A stretch of 64,000 bases of DNA from Pseudomonas sp. FP1742 (GTDB taxonomy: Bacteria > Pseudomonadota > Gammaproteobacteria > Pseudomonadales > Pseudomonadaceae): NCBI RefSeq assembly GCF_030687145.1, contig NZ_CP117460.1:4402001-4466000 (forward strand), read 5' to 3'. The notes under the pieces were generated by a model. The model did not search any database. It was not told the DNA's origin and saw nothing but the letters and a program-made list of their open reading frames with translations. Position 1 is the stretch's first letter, and every line of letters starts with the position of its first letter. Of the stretch, positions 17,416-26,440 are shown in pieces. A program made the translations under genes and the position numbers.

Positions 17416-17982
17416 ATGCCGACCTTACTTGCGAGCCCGCGGTTGCGCTTGTACGACAGCGATGAACTCGATTCGGTGCTGCAGGCAATGGCGCGCCAGG
17501 CAGCGGCGCTGTTGCCGCCCGCTCAAGCGGCGCTGATTGGCATCCAGCGCCGCGGCGAACCTCTGGCGCAGCGTCTACAACAGCATCTGTCACGTCAGAC
17601 CGGCCAGCCGGAACTGCCGCTCTACCCCTTGAAGGTCAAGCGCTATGCCGATGACCTCAAAGTGCTGCATGCCCACACCGAACTGACCGAAAACCCGCTG
17701 CTGGGCGAGCTGGACCTTGCCAGCACCACCTTGCTCGTTGTCGACGATGTGCTGTTTGAAGGCCATTCGCTCCTGCGTACCTGCGCGTATCTGGCGCAAC
17801 TCGGTGCTCGTCGGGTCTACACGGCCGTATTGGTCGACCGGCACGTCTGCCAGCAACCGGTCCATGCCGATATCGTCGGGGTGCATCTGCAAGTGGCCGC
17901 CACTGACATCGTCGAATGCAACGTGCCCCCTTACGAAAGGGAGTTCTGTATTGAGGTCTGGCGGCATGGCGCCGCGCGATGA
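17416..17982 (+). CDS. PyrR-like phosphoribosyltransferase
   Basis: A 188-residue type I PRTase resembling PyrR. It has an ALIGIQRRGEPLAQRL substrate strand, the PRPP loop LLVVDDVLFEGHSL, and a C-terminal VEFCIEVW-like strand (REFCIEVW). The house-keeping pyrR of pseudomonads sits with pyrB/pyrC, which are absent here, so this is a second copy put to island use. The start follows GGGAG. It is divergent from the other PRTase. A hairpin with a T-run follows the stop. The role is inferred: uracil/pyrimidine salvage or RNA-binding control under anoxia. Confidence 0.82.
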   Translation: MPTLLASPRLRLYDSDELDSVLQAMARQAAALLPPAQAALIGIQRRGEPLAQRLQQHLSRQTGQPELPLYPLKVKRYADDLKVLHAHTELTENPLLGELDLASTTLLVVDDVLFEGHSLLRTCAYLAQLGARRVYTAVLVDRHVCQQPVHADIVGVHLQVAATDIVECNVPPYEREFCIEVWRHGAAR

Positions 17983-18002
17983 CGGCGCCACATGTGTAAT
18001 CG

Positions 18003-18034
18003 AACAGTGAGTACCGCTTACTGTTTACTTTTTT
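18003..18034 (+). terminator. Terminator after the PyrR-like gene
   Basis: AACAGTGA (18003-18010) pairs with TTACTGTT (18018-18025) with one mismatch and is followed by TACTTTTTT. It overlaps the stop of the convergent gene. Confidence 0.6.
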
Positions 18035-18605
18035 CGTCCTGGTCGCCTTCCATCATTCGTGGTCTGAACATGTGCATCGGCATCTGCCAACGGTCATTGC
18101 CGTAGAGCCGGTGATGCACCACCGTCCAGAACAGATCGAAAATGGTTTTCTGCTCGGCATCCAAAACCTCGTAGAAGGTTTTGGTACGCACCAGCGCAGC
18201 ATCCAGGTGCTCCAGATGTGCCTCCATCCACTTGGTTTGTACGCGCAAACGCTCTATCTCTCTGGCCATTCTTTCGGGGGTCGTTTCATCCATCGGCGCC
18301 TTCTTCGTACTCGCCCTTTCATCACGTTCGGCCTTGGCCTTTTCCTGATGCTGATTGGCGTCCGCCATGACCCCCGTGGCCCATGTATCCCAGGCAGCCA
18401 TTTGCTCCGGCTTGAGATTGAGCTTGCCCTTGAGATCGTCCAGGGTCTGTTGCGTGTATTTGACCCAATCGAAATCCTGAAAACGATGATACATGCCACC
18501 TTGCGCAGCAGACGTCGGCGGGTTGGCGAAGACGCTGGTAGAGGGCACCAGCAACACGCTTGCCGCCATTAACATGCATTGGCCGATCAGGCTTGATCTG
18601 TTCAT
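18018..18605 (-). CDS. Spy/CpxP-like LTxxQ periplasmic protein
   Basis: A 195-residue secreted protein. The signal peptide is about residues 1-27 (hydrophobic MLMAASVLLVP, likely cut after VFA). The mature part is helical and charged, with an LTxxQ-like LNLKPEQMAAWDTW near 60-75, long Glu/Arg-rich helices and a Met/Arg-rich end (MPMHMFRPRMMEG). Spy/CpxP relatives are periplasmic ATP-independent chaperones or envelope-stress sensors; the Met-rich tail could bind copper. A CTGAT-type palindrome lies 59 bp upstream. Confidence 0.78.
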   Translation of the reverse strand: MNRSSLIGQCMLMAASVLLVPSTSVFANPPTSAAQGGMYHRFQDFDWVKYTQQTLDDLKGKLNLKPEQMAAWDTWATGVMADANQHQEKAKAERDERASTKKAPMDETTPERMAREIERLRVQTKWMEAHLEHLDAALVRTKTFYEVLDAEQKTIFDLFWTVVHHRLYGNDRWQMPMHMFRPRMMEGDQDEKSKQ

Positions 18606-18664
18606 TTCAGTTCATCTCGACACCGTGGGTTGATTCGAGAATAGGAGTCGGCCTGGGGGTATAT

Positions 18665-18678
18665 CTGATCCACATCAG
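18665..18678. promoter_or_regulatory. FNR-like palindrome, CTGAT type
   Basis: CTGATCCACATCAG lies 59 bp before the Spy/CpxP-like start, standard spacing for the Anr boxes here. It differs at one base from the site at 429-442. Confidence 0.5.
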
Positions 18679-18763
18679 AAAACAGGCAGACCGCCGGGCA
18701 AGTGGATAAGCGGTCGAGTTGCCCCGTAAGAGGAGCGGCCAACCATCGCTATCCACAGTGCTG

Positions 18764-19324
18764 TCACCCAATCCAGCGGATCACTGGCTCCTTCCTGGGC
18801 ACGGGCGCGGGCGCGGATTTCGGGTGACCGACGATGATCGGTGCCACTGGCGTCCACTCCGCGGGAAGGCCAAGGTCATGCTTTCCATCCGGCGTACCAA
18901 GAAAACCCTGGGCAAAACCGATCCAGCAAGTGCCAAGCCCTTCAGCGTACGCCGCGAGCATCAGGTTCTCGGCAGCCAGCGCGCAGTCTTCGACGACCCA
19001 CTGACCCGGCGCGGTTCCCGAAATCAGGATGAGTACCGGCGCGTGGTAGAAGATTTGATAGTTTTCATCATCGAGCAACGTATGGAAGTGCTCGGGCTGG
19101 GCCGCTGCGGGTATTGTCGCCAGCAGGTGAGCCTTCGCTTCGCGCGAGACCCGATCCAGCAGGCTCTGGTCGCGTATGACGGTAAATGTCCACGGTTGTT
19201 GGTTCATCGCGCTGGGCGCCTGCGCAGCGGCACTGATCAAACGACGAATGACGTCTTCATCAACCGCTTCTGTCGTGTACTCCCGCGTCGAGCGACGGCC
19301 CGAGATCGCCTTATCGATGTTCAT
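18764..19324 (-). CDS. Nitroreductase family FMN protein
   Basis: A 186-residue nitroreductase-fold protein. The N-terminal RRSTREYTTEAVDEDVIRRL binds FMN phosphate; AAQAPSAMNQQPWTFTVI and GLGTCWIGFAQ are the other family landmarks. It probably reduces quinones, nitro compounds or enones with NAD(P)H. The start at 19324 gives a GAGGT Shine-Dalgarno at proper spacing; three codons more are possible. A perfect Anr box lies 64 bp upstream. Nitroreductases (Rv2032, Rv3131) also belong to the DosR regulon. Confidence 0.88.
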   Translation of the reverse strand: MNIDKAISGRRSTREYTTEAVDEDVIRRLISAAAQAPSAMNQQPWTFTVIRDQSLLDRVSREAKAHLLATIPAAAQPEHFHTLLDDENYQIFYHAPVLILISGTAPGQWVVEDCALAAENLMLAAYAEGLGTCWIGFAQGFLGTPDGKHDLGLPAEWTPVAPIIVGHPKSAPAPVPRKEPVIRWIG

Positions 19325-19388
19325 GGGGGGCATACCTCAAAAGAGTGTCATATCCTTTATAAAGTCATCCGCCCACGAGGGCTTGCTG

Positions 19389-19402
19389 TTGATTTAAATC
19401 AA
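19389..19402. promoter_or_regulatory. Anr/FNR box, perfect
   Basis: TTGATTTAAATCAA lies 64 bp before the nitroreductase start. Confidence 0.87.
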
Positions 19403-19474
19403 ATCAAGACAGAACCGGCCTTCCGTTTTGTCTGATGACTCGCCCCCCCTCGGAGCGGACCACATTGCGCGAAA

Positions 19475-19488
19475 TTGATCTGCATCAG
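19475..19488. promoter_or_regulatory. Anr/FNR box, one mismatch
   Basis: TTGATCTGCATCAG lies 58 bp before the polysaccharide deacetylase start, the same spacing as other island boxes. Confidence 0.65.
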
Positions 19489-19546
19489 ATGGACGATAAC
19501 CGCTCAATGCACACTGCAAGCGTCTGGCTCGCGCAGGAGCGCTGAC

Positions 19547-20392
19547 ATGGGCGGGAAGATCATGGCGTGTATCGGTGGCAGCGCCGCGTTGCGGCTGCTG
19601 ATCCGCGTCATGCTGACAGGCGTCTGCGCACTGGCCTGGAGCGCGGACGGCGCCGCACAGAGCGTCGAGCCAGGCGTCACGATCCTCGTTTACCACCGGT
19701 TCTCGGACACGGCCGACGACTCGATGACCGTGCGCATGAGCACCTTCGAAACCCAGTTGCGCGTCCTGCGCGAGCACGGTTATCACATTGTGTCGCTGCG
19801 CGAGGTGGTCGACTGGCTGCGTAATCCCGATGCGACGTTAGCGTCGAAGCCGGTGGTGATCACTGTCGACGACGGGCATCGTTCAGTCTTCGACAAACTG
19901 CTGCCCGTCATCCAGCGCGAACGCTTTCCGGTGACCCTGTTTATCTATCCATCGGCCATCTCCAACGCGTCCTATGCGCTGACCTGGGAGCAGTTGCGCA
20001 CCCTGAAGCAGACCGGCCTCATCGACATCCAGTCGCATACGTACTGGCATCCCAATTTCAACGTCGAGCGCAGGCACCGCACGCCGGCGGATTTCCAGCA
20101 ATTCGTCCGAACCCAACTGCAAAAATCACGTCAACGCATCGAGTCGCAAACCGGTGCGCAGCAGGTCGACATGCTCGCGTGGCCGTTCGGTATCTATGAC
20201 GACGAGTTGATCGCACTCGCCTCCGACGAGGGTTACGCAGTGGCCTTCACTCTAGACGCGCGCAAGGCCGACCGGCACGCGCGACTGCTCGCCCTGCCGC
20301 GCTATCTGATGAGTGATGCCTACGGTGCACGCGCGTTCGCGCAGTTGCTCGGCGAACCGGACACCCAGCCGACCGCGGGGAACCCGCGATGA
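19547..20392 (+). CDS. Exported polysaccharide deacetylase
   Basis: A 281-residue NodB-fold protein. A signal peptide occupies about the first 38 residues (LLIRVMLTGVCALAWSADGAAQ). Then come VTILVYHRFSD, the metal-binding VVITVDDGHRS (TxDD), the second metal motif SHTYWHPN and a WPFGIYDDELIALA motif. It removes acetyl groups from extracellular or cell-wall amino sugars. The start at 19547 follows AGGAGCG. Its stop overlaps the next start (ATGA), so it is the first gene of a three-gene coupled operon with the DUF4015 hydrolase and the NamZ fusion. Confidence 0.87.
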   Translation: MGGKIMACIGGSAALRLLIRVMLTGVCALAWSADGAAQSVEPGVTILVYHRFSDTADDSMTVRMSTFETQLRVLREHGYHIVSLREVVDWLRNPDATLASKPVVITVDDGHRSVFDKLLPVIQRERFPVTLFIYPSAISNASYALTWEQLRTLKQTGLIDIQSHTYWHPNFNVERRHRTPADFQQFVRTQLQKSRQRIESQTGAQQVDMLAWPFGIYDDELIALASDEGYAVAFTLDARKADRHARLLALPRYLMSDAYGARAFAQLLGEPDTQPTAGNPR

Positions 20393-21660
20393 CCGTCATC
20401 CGCGCCTTGAGGCGCTACGCAATCCCGGCGCTACTCGCCGTTGCTGCGCTGCTGACCGGGCAAGGCGCACAGGCCGTCACCGGTGTCGTACTCGACTCGA
20501 ACACGCAGAACCCGATCGCCGACGCCATCATCACGACCTCGGCCGGCGTGATGCGTACCGACGAAAACGGACGGTTCGAGACGGCCGAGGCAGTCGAGCG
20601 TATCGCCGCCCGCGCCCCAGGGTATTTACGCACCGAGGCCAAAGTGGGCGACGAAACGCCCATGACGCTCGCCCTGACCCCGTTTCGCCCCAAAGCGGTC
20701 TACCTGTCGGTGTTCGGCGTGACCAGTTCGATCCTGCGCAACAACGCTGTCAGCCTGAGTGAAAAAACCGAGATCAATGCACTGGTGATCGACGTCAAGG
20801 GTGACCGTGGCCTGACGCCCTATCGCAGTGCGGCGCGCGAGGCGATCGGCGCGGCGGCCCATGTGACCACACGGGCACCGCAGATGCGCGACTTGCCGGC
20901 GTTACTTGCCAAGCTGCATGCGCAATACCCGTACCTGATCGCGCGCATCGTGGTGTTCAAGGACGATCCATTCGCCAGCGCGCATCCCGAGTGGAGCGTG
21001 CACACCGCCGACGGCCAGCCGTGGCGGGATCTCGAGCAGCTGCAATGGATGGATCCGTATTCGCACGAGGTCTGGCAGCACAATCTCGATGTCGCCGAGG
21101 AGGCCGCGCGGATGGGTTTCGACGAGATCCAGTTCGACTATGTGCGTTTTCCCGACAAGAGCGGGCTGCGCTTTGCCCTCCCCAACAACCGCGCCAACCG
21201 GACCGCGGCGATCATCGGTTTTCTGCAGGCCGCACGCGCGCGGCTCGCGCCCTACAACGTGTTCGTCTCCGCGGACATCTTCGGCTATGTCTGCTGGAAC
21301 CTCGACGATACGGCGATCGGCCAACAAATCGAACTGCTGGGCGCGGAGCTCGACTACATTTCGCCGATGCTGTACCCGTCCAGTTTCACATGGGGGCTGC
21401 CGGGCTTTAGCAACCCGACAGCCGACCCCGGCCAGATTGTCAGGCGTACCCTGGCGGAGGCAATGAAGCGCACCCACCTGCCAGGCGTGCGCTTTCGTCC
21501 CTGGCTCCAGGCCTTTCGCGACTACGCCTTCGATCGTCGCCCGTTTGACGCCGAAGCGATCAGCGCACAGGTGAACGCCGCCGACGCCGCCGGCACCGAT
21601 GGATGGATGTTATGGAACCCACGCAATCACTACGAAGCCGCCGATCTGCCACAGCGCTAA
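20389..21660 (+). CDS. Exported DUF4015 putative glycoside hydrolase
   Basis: A 423-residue secreted protein. The signal peptide is about residues 1-27 (ending GAQA). A short carboxypeptidase-regulatory-like beta domain runs to about 95 (VTGVVLDSNTQNPIADAIIT). The rest is the DUF4015 TIM-barrel: INALVIDVKGDRGLTPYRS, GFDEIQFDYVRFPD, VFVSADIFGYVCW and DYISPMLYPSSF. Its acidic residues are as expected of a glycoside hydrolase. It overlaps the deacetylase stop by ATGA. Its function is inferred as polysaccharide cleavage or binding. Confidence 0.82.
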   Translation: MTVIRALRRYAIPALLAVAALLTGQGAQAVTGVVLDSNTQNPIADAIITTSAGVMRTDENGRFETAEAVERIAARAPGYLRTEAKVGDETPMTLALTPFRPKAVYLSVFGVTSSILRNNAVSLSEKTEINALVIDVKGDRGLTPYRSAAREAIGAAAHVTTRAPQMRDLPALLAKLHAQYPYLIARIVVFKDDPFASAHPEWSVHTADGQPWRDLEQLQWMDPYSHEVWQHNLDVAEEAARMGFDEIQFDYVRFPDKSGLRFALPNNRANRTAAIIGFLQAARARLAPYNVFVSADIFGYVCWNLDDTAIGQQIELLGAELDYISPMLYPSSFTWGLPGFSNPTADPGQIVRRTLAEAMKRTHLPGVRFRPWLQAFRDYAFDRRPFDAEAISAQVNAADAAGTDGWMLWNPRNHYEAADLPQR

Positions 21661-23990
21661 AATGCTGGGCAATGCTGCTTGGCCTGGCGATGGCGGCGCA
21701 CATTGCATGCGCCGCCGATCTCGACGCGACGACGCGCCTGCAAGCCGCACAGATCGTCGAGGGCCAGATCGCCGCCGGACGCGTTCCAGGAGCCGTTGTC
21801 CTGATCGGTGACGCCACGCAGGTGTTTTATCGCCAGGCCTTTGGACAACGCACGACGACGCCCCCCCGCGAGCCGATGACGCCGGACACCGAGTTCGATC
21901 TGGCATCGCTGACCAAGGTCATCGCGACCACCACGGCCATCCTGCAACTGGCCGAAACCGGCCGCCTCAACCTGGACGCACCCGTTGCCCGGTATTGGCC
22001 TGCCTTTGGGTCCCACGGCAAAGAGGCGGTGAAGGTGCGTGACCTGCTGGCGCACACGTCCGGGCTGCGCCCAGATTTGCCTGGGCGGCCAGCCCGTGCG
22101 GGCCGCCAAGGTGTGTTGAACGCCATCGCGGCGCAGCGGCTGCGCAACGCGCCGGGTACCCAGGTCATTTACAGTGACCTGAATTTCGTGGTGCTCGGCG
22201 AGCTGGTCGAACGCATCACCCACAGCTCGCTCGACGCCTATTGCCAGGCTCACATCTTCGGGCCGCTGGGCATGCGCGACACGGTTTTTCTGCCGGATAC
22301 CCCGCGAGCGATACGCAGCGCACCGACACTCGCCACCAAGGCTGGCACGCTCCGGGGGCGCGTACACGATCCGACGGCGCAATGGATGGACGGTGTATCC
22401 GGTAACGCCGGGCTGTTTTCCACGGCGGACGACCTTGCGCGTTTCGCGCAGATGGTGCTGAACCAGGGGCGCGCCGGCAATCGACAGATCCTGCGGCCGG
22501 CGAGCATCGCCGCCCTGGCGAGCGCCGTTTCACCGCTCGACAGCGTGCCGTGGCGCGGCCTCGGCTGGGAACTGGCCGCACCGTTCGTGCCGAACCATGA
22601 TCGTCTGCCGCCGATTGGCGTCATCGGCCATACCGGATACACCGGCACGGGGCTGTGGATTGATCTGGTGACCCGCCAATTCATGGTCATCCTGAGCAAC
22701 CGCGTGTATCCCGATGACCGCGGTGACGCGCGCCCGCTTCGTGCGCAATTGCTTGCACTGATGGCCAGTCGCGGGGCGCCTGCAAGCGGCGCGCAAATCG
22801 GCCGGTTGCTGCCCTCTGCGTTGCCGGCACTGCGGGCCGCCGATCGTCTACCCACCGCGACAGGCCCGGTGCAGACAGGCATTGACGTGCTTGAGGCACA
22901 GCAATTTGCCCCGCTCGCCGGCCTGCGCGTGGGCTTGATCACCAATCGCAGCGGATTCGACGCCAAAGGCCGACGCACCGTCGACGTCCTCGCCCATGCG
23001 CCAGGCGTCAGACTGGTGGCGCTGTTTTCGCCCGAGCATGGGCTGAACATCGACGTGGACGAACGAGTCGGCGACACCCGCGACCCGGCGACGGGCCTCA
23101 CCGTGCACAGTCTCTACGGCGCAACCCAGCGCTTCCCGGCCGGTTCGCTCAAAGGACTGGATGCGCTGATCTTCGATATTCAGGACGCCGGCGTGCGCTT
23201 CTTCACCTACGAGACAACACTCGGCTACGCACTCGAAGCCGCCGCGGCGCAAGGCATTGCGCTGTTCGTGCTGGACCGGCCCGCCCCCCTCGGCGCACAA
23301 CGTTTCGGCGGCCCGGTGATGGACAGTCGCCGCGAATCGTTTACCGGCTATTTCCCTGCGCCGCTGCAGCCCGGCATGACCGTCGGCGAGCTGGCGCGTC
23401 TATTCAACCGCAACAAGCACATTGGCGCGGACCTGCGCGTGGTGCCGATGCTGGGATACCGACGCACGATGACCTTTGCCGACACCGGGTTGGGATGGGT
23501 GCCGCTCTCGCCGAACCTGCGCACGCTCTCTCAGCTGGACCTGTACCCGGACATCGGTTTGCTCGAAGGCGCGAATCTGAGTGTGGGGCGCGGCACACCG
23601 CACCCGTTCGAGTGGGTCGGCGCGCCATGGATCGACGCAACCCGGCTCGCCAATGCGCTGAATGCATTTGACGTCGGCGCGCATTTCGAGCCGATCGACT
23701 TCGTCCCCACCGAATCAAACTGGCACGGTCGGCTCTGTCATGGTGTGAGCATCACCCGCCTCTCAACGCCTGCGCAACGTCCCGTAGCCAGCCTGGGGTT
23801 GACGCTGCTCGTCACCCTGCACACGCTCTATCCCAATGTGTTCGACCTGGCGGCGACCCGTGATTCGATCGGCTCGCAAAGCGTGTGGCAGGCGATTCGC
23901 GACGGCGCGACACCTGACGCGGCGCAGGCGCTCGACGCAGTGCCGCTTGCGCGCTTCGCGCGGCTACGGCAGGAGAACTTGCTGTATTGA
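21603..23990 (+). CDS. Serine beta-lactamase-fold hydrolase fused to NamZ-type (DUF1343, GH171) exo-N-acetylmuramidase
   Basis: A 795-residue exported two-domain protein. After a signal segment ending about AACA, residues about 45-390 form a class C beta-lactamase/esterase domain with SLTK (catalytic Ser/Lys), YSD and an HTG triad. Residues about 420-795 are DUF1343 with FSPEHG, DIQDAGVRFFTYETTL and VLDRPAPLG. DUF1343 proteins have been shown to be exo-acting beta-N-acetylmuramidases (NamZ), and in Bacillus the gene lies next to a separate beta-lactamase-like gene. The fusion suggests one enzyme for peptidoglycan trimming or recovery. The start is uncertain: 21603 overlaps the previous gene by 58 bp, and 21672 is an alternative. 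Confidence 0.85.
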   Translation: MDVMEPTQSLRSRRSATALKCWAMLLGLAMAAHIACAADLDATTRLQAAQIVEGQIAAGRVPGAVVLIGDATQVFYRQAFGQRTTTPPREPMTPDTEFDLASLTKVIATTTAILQLAETGRLNLDAPVARYWPAFGSHGKEAVKVRDLLAHTSGLRPDLPGRPARAGRQGVLNAIAAQRLRNAPGTQVIYSDLNFVVLGELVERITHSSLDAYCQAHIFGPLGMRDTVFLPDTPRAIRSAPTLATKAGTLRGRVHDPTAQWMDGVSGNAGLFSTADDLARFAQMVLNQGRAGNRQILRPASIAALASAVSPLDSVPWRGLGWELAAPFVPNHDRLPPIGVIGHTGYTGTGLWIDLVTRQFMVILSNRVYPDDRGDARPLRAQLLALMASRGAPASGAQIGRLLPSALPALRAADRLPTATGPVQTGIDVLEAQQFAPLAGLRVGLITNRSGFDAKGRRTVDVLAHAPGVRLVALFSPEHGLNIDVDERVGDTRDPATGLTVHSLYGATQRFPAGSLKGLDALIFDIQDAGVRFFTYETTLGYALEAAAAQGIALFVLDRPAPLGAQRFGGPVMDSRRESFTGYFPAPLQPGMTVGELARLFNRNKHIGADLRVVPMLGYRRTMTFADTGLGWVPLSPNLRTLSQLDLYPDIGLLEGANLSVGRGTPHPFEWVGAPWIDATRLANALNAFDVGAHFEPIDFVPTESNWHGRLCHGVSITRLSTPAQRPVASLGLTLLVTLHTLYPNVFDLAATRDSIGSQSVWQAIRDGATPDAAQALDAVPLARFARLRQENLLY

Positions 23991-23999
23991 CCGGCAGCG

Positions 24000-24278
24000 T
24001 CATCGATTGCCGATCGATGGCGCCGGTCCACCGGTTTTTTCCTTTTGCATCAGATAGGCGACGAGCTTGTCCAGGGTGTCCACCTGTTGGTAATCGATTT
24101 CCGGAATGGCCACCCCCAGGCTCCGATTCAGGGCCTCGATGAGGCGAAGCCAATCCATGGAGTCCAGATCAACCTCCTCGCGTAGGGGGCGGTCACCGGG
24201 CAATTGCTCAGGGTCGACTTCAGGAGCGATGCGCTTCAACGCGTTCAACACCTGATTGCGTACCGATAGCGGGTCCAT
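24000..24278 (-). CDS. Acyl carrier protein
   Basis: A 92-residue acidic four-helix carrier protein. Ser40 in DLDSMDWLRLIEAL is the phosphopantetheine attachment site. It is not the fatty-acid AcpP, being longer and lacking its sequence. It lies 10 bp after the E2 gene and is last in the operon of acyl-CoA synthetase, E1alpha, E1beta and E2. An acyl carrier in a 2-oxoacid dehydrogenase operon suggests an acyl group may move to the carrier; this is inference. Its end meets the convergent NamZ fusion gene with 9 bp between. Confidence 0.85.
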   Translation of the reverse strand: MDPLSVRNQVLNALKRIAPEVDPEQLPGDRPLREEVDLDSMDWLRLIEALNRSLGVAIPEIDYQQVDTLDKLVAYLMQKEKTGGPAPSIGNR

Positions 24279-24288
24279 GGGCTCACCC

Positions 24289-25407
24289 TCACAGGTTCTC
24301 TGGGGTTTGTAACAAGCGACGGACTTCCCCCAGGAAGCGTGCGCCGTAGTGACCATCGCTGACCCGATGATCGGCTGACAAGCTGCTGACGACGGTGGGC
24401 ATGACACACAACTGGCCATCCTTGACCCAGGGCCGCTCGCCGATACGACCGAAACCGACCAGGGCAACCTGGGGCGGGTAGATCACCCCCAGTACGCTGT
24501 CTACGCCCTGGTCGCCGAGCTGGGTGACCGTGATGCCGGCGCCACCCAGTTCGGAGCTGCGCAGAGAACCGCTGCGGGCGCGCTCCACCAGGCTGGACAG
24601 TTCACTCATCAAATCGGTCAAGGACGTGTCGGCCACATGCCGCAGAACCGGAGCGACCAACCCGCCCTGGCGCAAGGCGATTGCCACGCCAAGGTCTGTA
24701 TCGGCTGCCGGTTTAAAGCCGTTGTCCTGCCAGGCACCGTTGAGCTGTGGATAGTCGCGCAAGGCCAACGCCACCGCTTTGAGCAGCAACACACCGGGTA
24801 ACAGGCGCTCCGGCAATGGGCTTTGCGCGTTGTGTGCCTGCAGCCAGGCCATGGCCTTATCCAGGGCAATGGTTTCGCTCAGGTAGTAATGGGGAATCTC
24901 GCGTTTCGAACGACTCATCGCCGCCGCGATCGTGTGACGCATGGCCTGGTTGCGGTCAGGTTCCGGCGCCACGCGGGCGGCGGCTTCGACATCTTCCAGG
25001 GTCACCACGCCGTGTGGACCATGGCCCTGCAACTGACTGGCATCGAGCCCCAATTCGGCAGCGCGTTTGCGTGCCGCAGGGGAAATCTTCGGCCGCCTTG
25101 CAGAAAGGTTTTCCGCCGCAAGCGGCACCGGTGCGGGCTTCACCATCCGTCGCACGCTCTGCGGACTTTCACCCGGTTCCAGCAACTGCGCGATGGCGGT
25201 ACCGACAGGCACCTTGGCGCCGACATCGATCAACAGTTGCAAGACCGTGCCATCGTGCCAGCACTCTACGTCGATAGCGGCCTTGGCCGTATCGACGACG
25301 GCAATCACCTGACCAGGCTTGACCGCATCGCCGGGATGGACTTTCCATTCCAGCAACGTGCCTTCATCCATATCGGCTCCCAGCGATGGCAGTTTAAATT
25401 CGATCAC
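24289..25407 (-). CDS. Dihydrolipoamide acyltransferase (E2) of a pyruvate dehydrogenase-like complex
   Basis: A 372-residue E2. One lipoyl domain (residues 1-80, lipoyl lysine in VVDTAKAAID) is followed by a peripheral-subunit-binding domain at about 115-150 (ISPAARKRAAELGLDASQL) and a catalytic domain ending with the active-site DHRVSDGHYGARFLG. A GTG start at 25407 follows AGGAGGGG; the longer frame upstream does not look like E2. It has one lipoyl domain, so it resembles the AcoC/BkdB-size class rather than multi-lipoyl AceF. No E3 gene is nearby. Confidence 0.9.
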   Translation of the reverse strand: MIEFKLPSLGADMDEGTLLEWKVHPGDAVKPGQVIAVVDTAKAAIDVECWHDGTVLQLLIDVGAKVPVGTAIAQLLEPGESPQSVRRMVKPAPVPLAAENLSARRPKISPAARKRAAELGLDASQLQGHGPHGVVTLEDVEAAARVAPEPDRNQAMRHTIAAAMSRSKREIPHYYLSETIALDKAMAWLQAHNAQSPLPERLLPGVLLLKAVALALRDYPQLNGAWQDNGFKPAADTDLGVAIALRQGGLVAPVLRHVADTSLTDLMSELSSLVERARSGSLRSSELGGAGITVTQLGDQGVDSVLGVIYPPQVALVGFGRIGERPWVKDGQLCVMPTVVSSLSADHRVSDGHYGARFLGEVRRLLQTPENL

Positions 25408-25453
25408 GCTTGCCCCTCCTGGCCCGCTACCCGGACGCGGTATCTGCCTGCCA

Positions 25454-26440
25454 TCACGTTGCAGTCCCCTCGCACAGCTCGTGCGCGGCGGCGACGATGG
25501 TCGACACTTGAGGCAGCGCGGCCTCTTCAAGATGCCGGGGATAAGGTATCGGCACTTCGGCGCTGCACACCCGCGCTGGCGGTGCGTCCAGTTCGAAAAA
25601 GCCCTGCTCGACGATCCGCGTGATGATTTCCGCCGCCAGGCTGCCGCTGCGCCAGCCTTCATCGACGACGAGGGCACGACGGGTTTTGCAGACCGACGTC
25701 ATGATTGTGGCGTCATCCAGAGGGCGCAGAACCCGCAGGTCGATGACTTCACAATCAATGCCCTCCCCGGCCAGTTGCTCAGCCGCTGTCAGGGCCTTGC
25801 CGAGTGTGCCGCCATACGCAATCAGGGTCAGGTCGTTGCCGACTCGGCGAACCTTGGCGGCAGTGATGTCCAGAGTCTTCCAGTCGCCGGTATCACCTTC
25901 CATGTTGTAGAGCTGGGCGTGTTCGAAAATCAGCACCGGGTCCGGATCCAGCAGCGCAGGCCAGAGCATGCCGCGTGCATCCTCGACGGTCGCCGGGGCG
26001 AGAATTTTCAGCCCGGGGATATGCGCATACCAGCCTTCGAGGCTATGGGAGTGTTGCGCCGCGAGCTGACGTCCCGCGCCCGTCGCCATGCGCACCACCA
26101 GGGGAACCGAGAATTGGCCGCCGGACATATGCCGCAGGGCAGCAGCCGTGTTCATCAGAGGATCGAGGGCGAGCAGGCTGAAATTCACGGTCATGATTTC
26201 TACGATCGGCCGCATGCCCCCCAGCGCCGCGCCGATACCAGCCCCCACGAAGCCCAATTCGGACAATGGCGCGTCTCGAATGCGCTCCGGGCCGAATGCT
26301 TCAAGCAGCCCCAGAGAGACGGCGTAGCTGCCACCGTAACGACCGACGTCTTCGCCCATCAAAAATACCCGAGGGTCCCGTTGCAACGCTTCACGCAGTG
26401 CCTCGCGCAACGCATCGCGGTAGGTCATGCGAGTGCTCAT
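25454..26440 (-). CDS. Pyruvate dehydrogenase E1 beta-like subunit
   Basis: A 328-residue transketolase-like subunit. It begins [20 protein letters not shown], with [32 protein letters not shown] and the C-terminal transketolase domain ([15 protein letters not shown]). It pairs with E1alpha to decarboxylate a 2-oxoacid with thiamine diphosphate and pass the acyl group to E2. Its ATG overlaps the E1alpha stop (ATGA), so expression is coupled. The family cannot separate pyruvate from acetoin or related substrates by eye. P. aeruginosa has a similar Anr-linked second PDH set. Confidence 0.88.
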   Translation of the reverse strand: MSTRMTYRDALREALREALQRDPRVFLMGEDVGRYGGSYAVSLGLLEAFGPERIRDAPLSELGFVGAGIGAALGGMRPIVEIMTVNFSLLALDPLMNTAAALRHMSGGQFSVPLVVRMATGAGRQLAAQHSHSLEGWYAHIPGLKILAPATVEDARGMLWPALLDPDPVLIFEHAQLYNMEGDTGDWKTLDITAAKVRRVGNDLTLIAYGGTLGKALTAAEQLAGEGIDCEVIDLRVLRPLDDATIMTSVCKTRRALVVDEGWRSGSLAAEIITRIVEQGFFELDAPPARVCSAEVPIPYPRHLEEAALPQVSTIVAAAHELCEGTAT

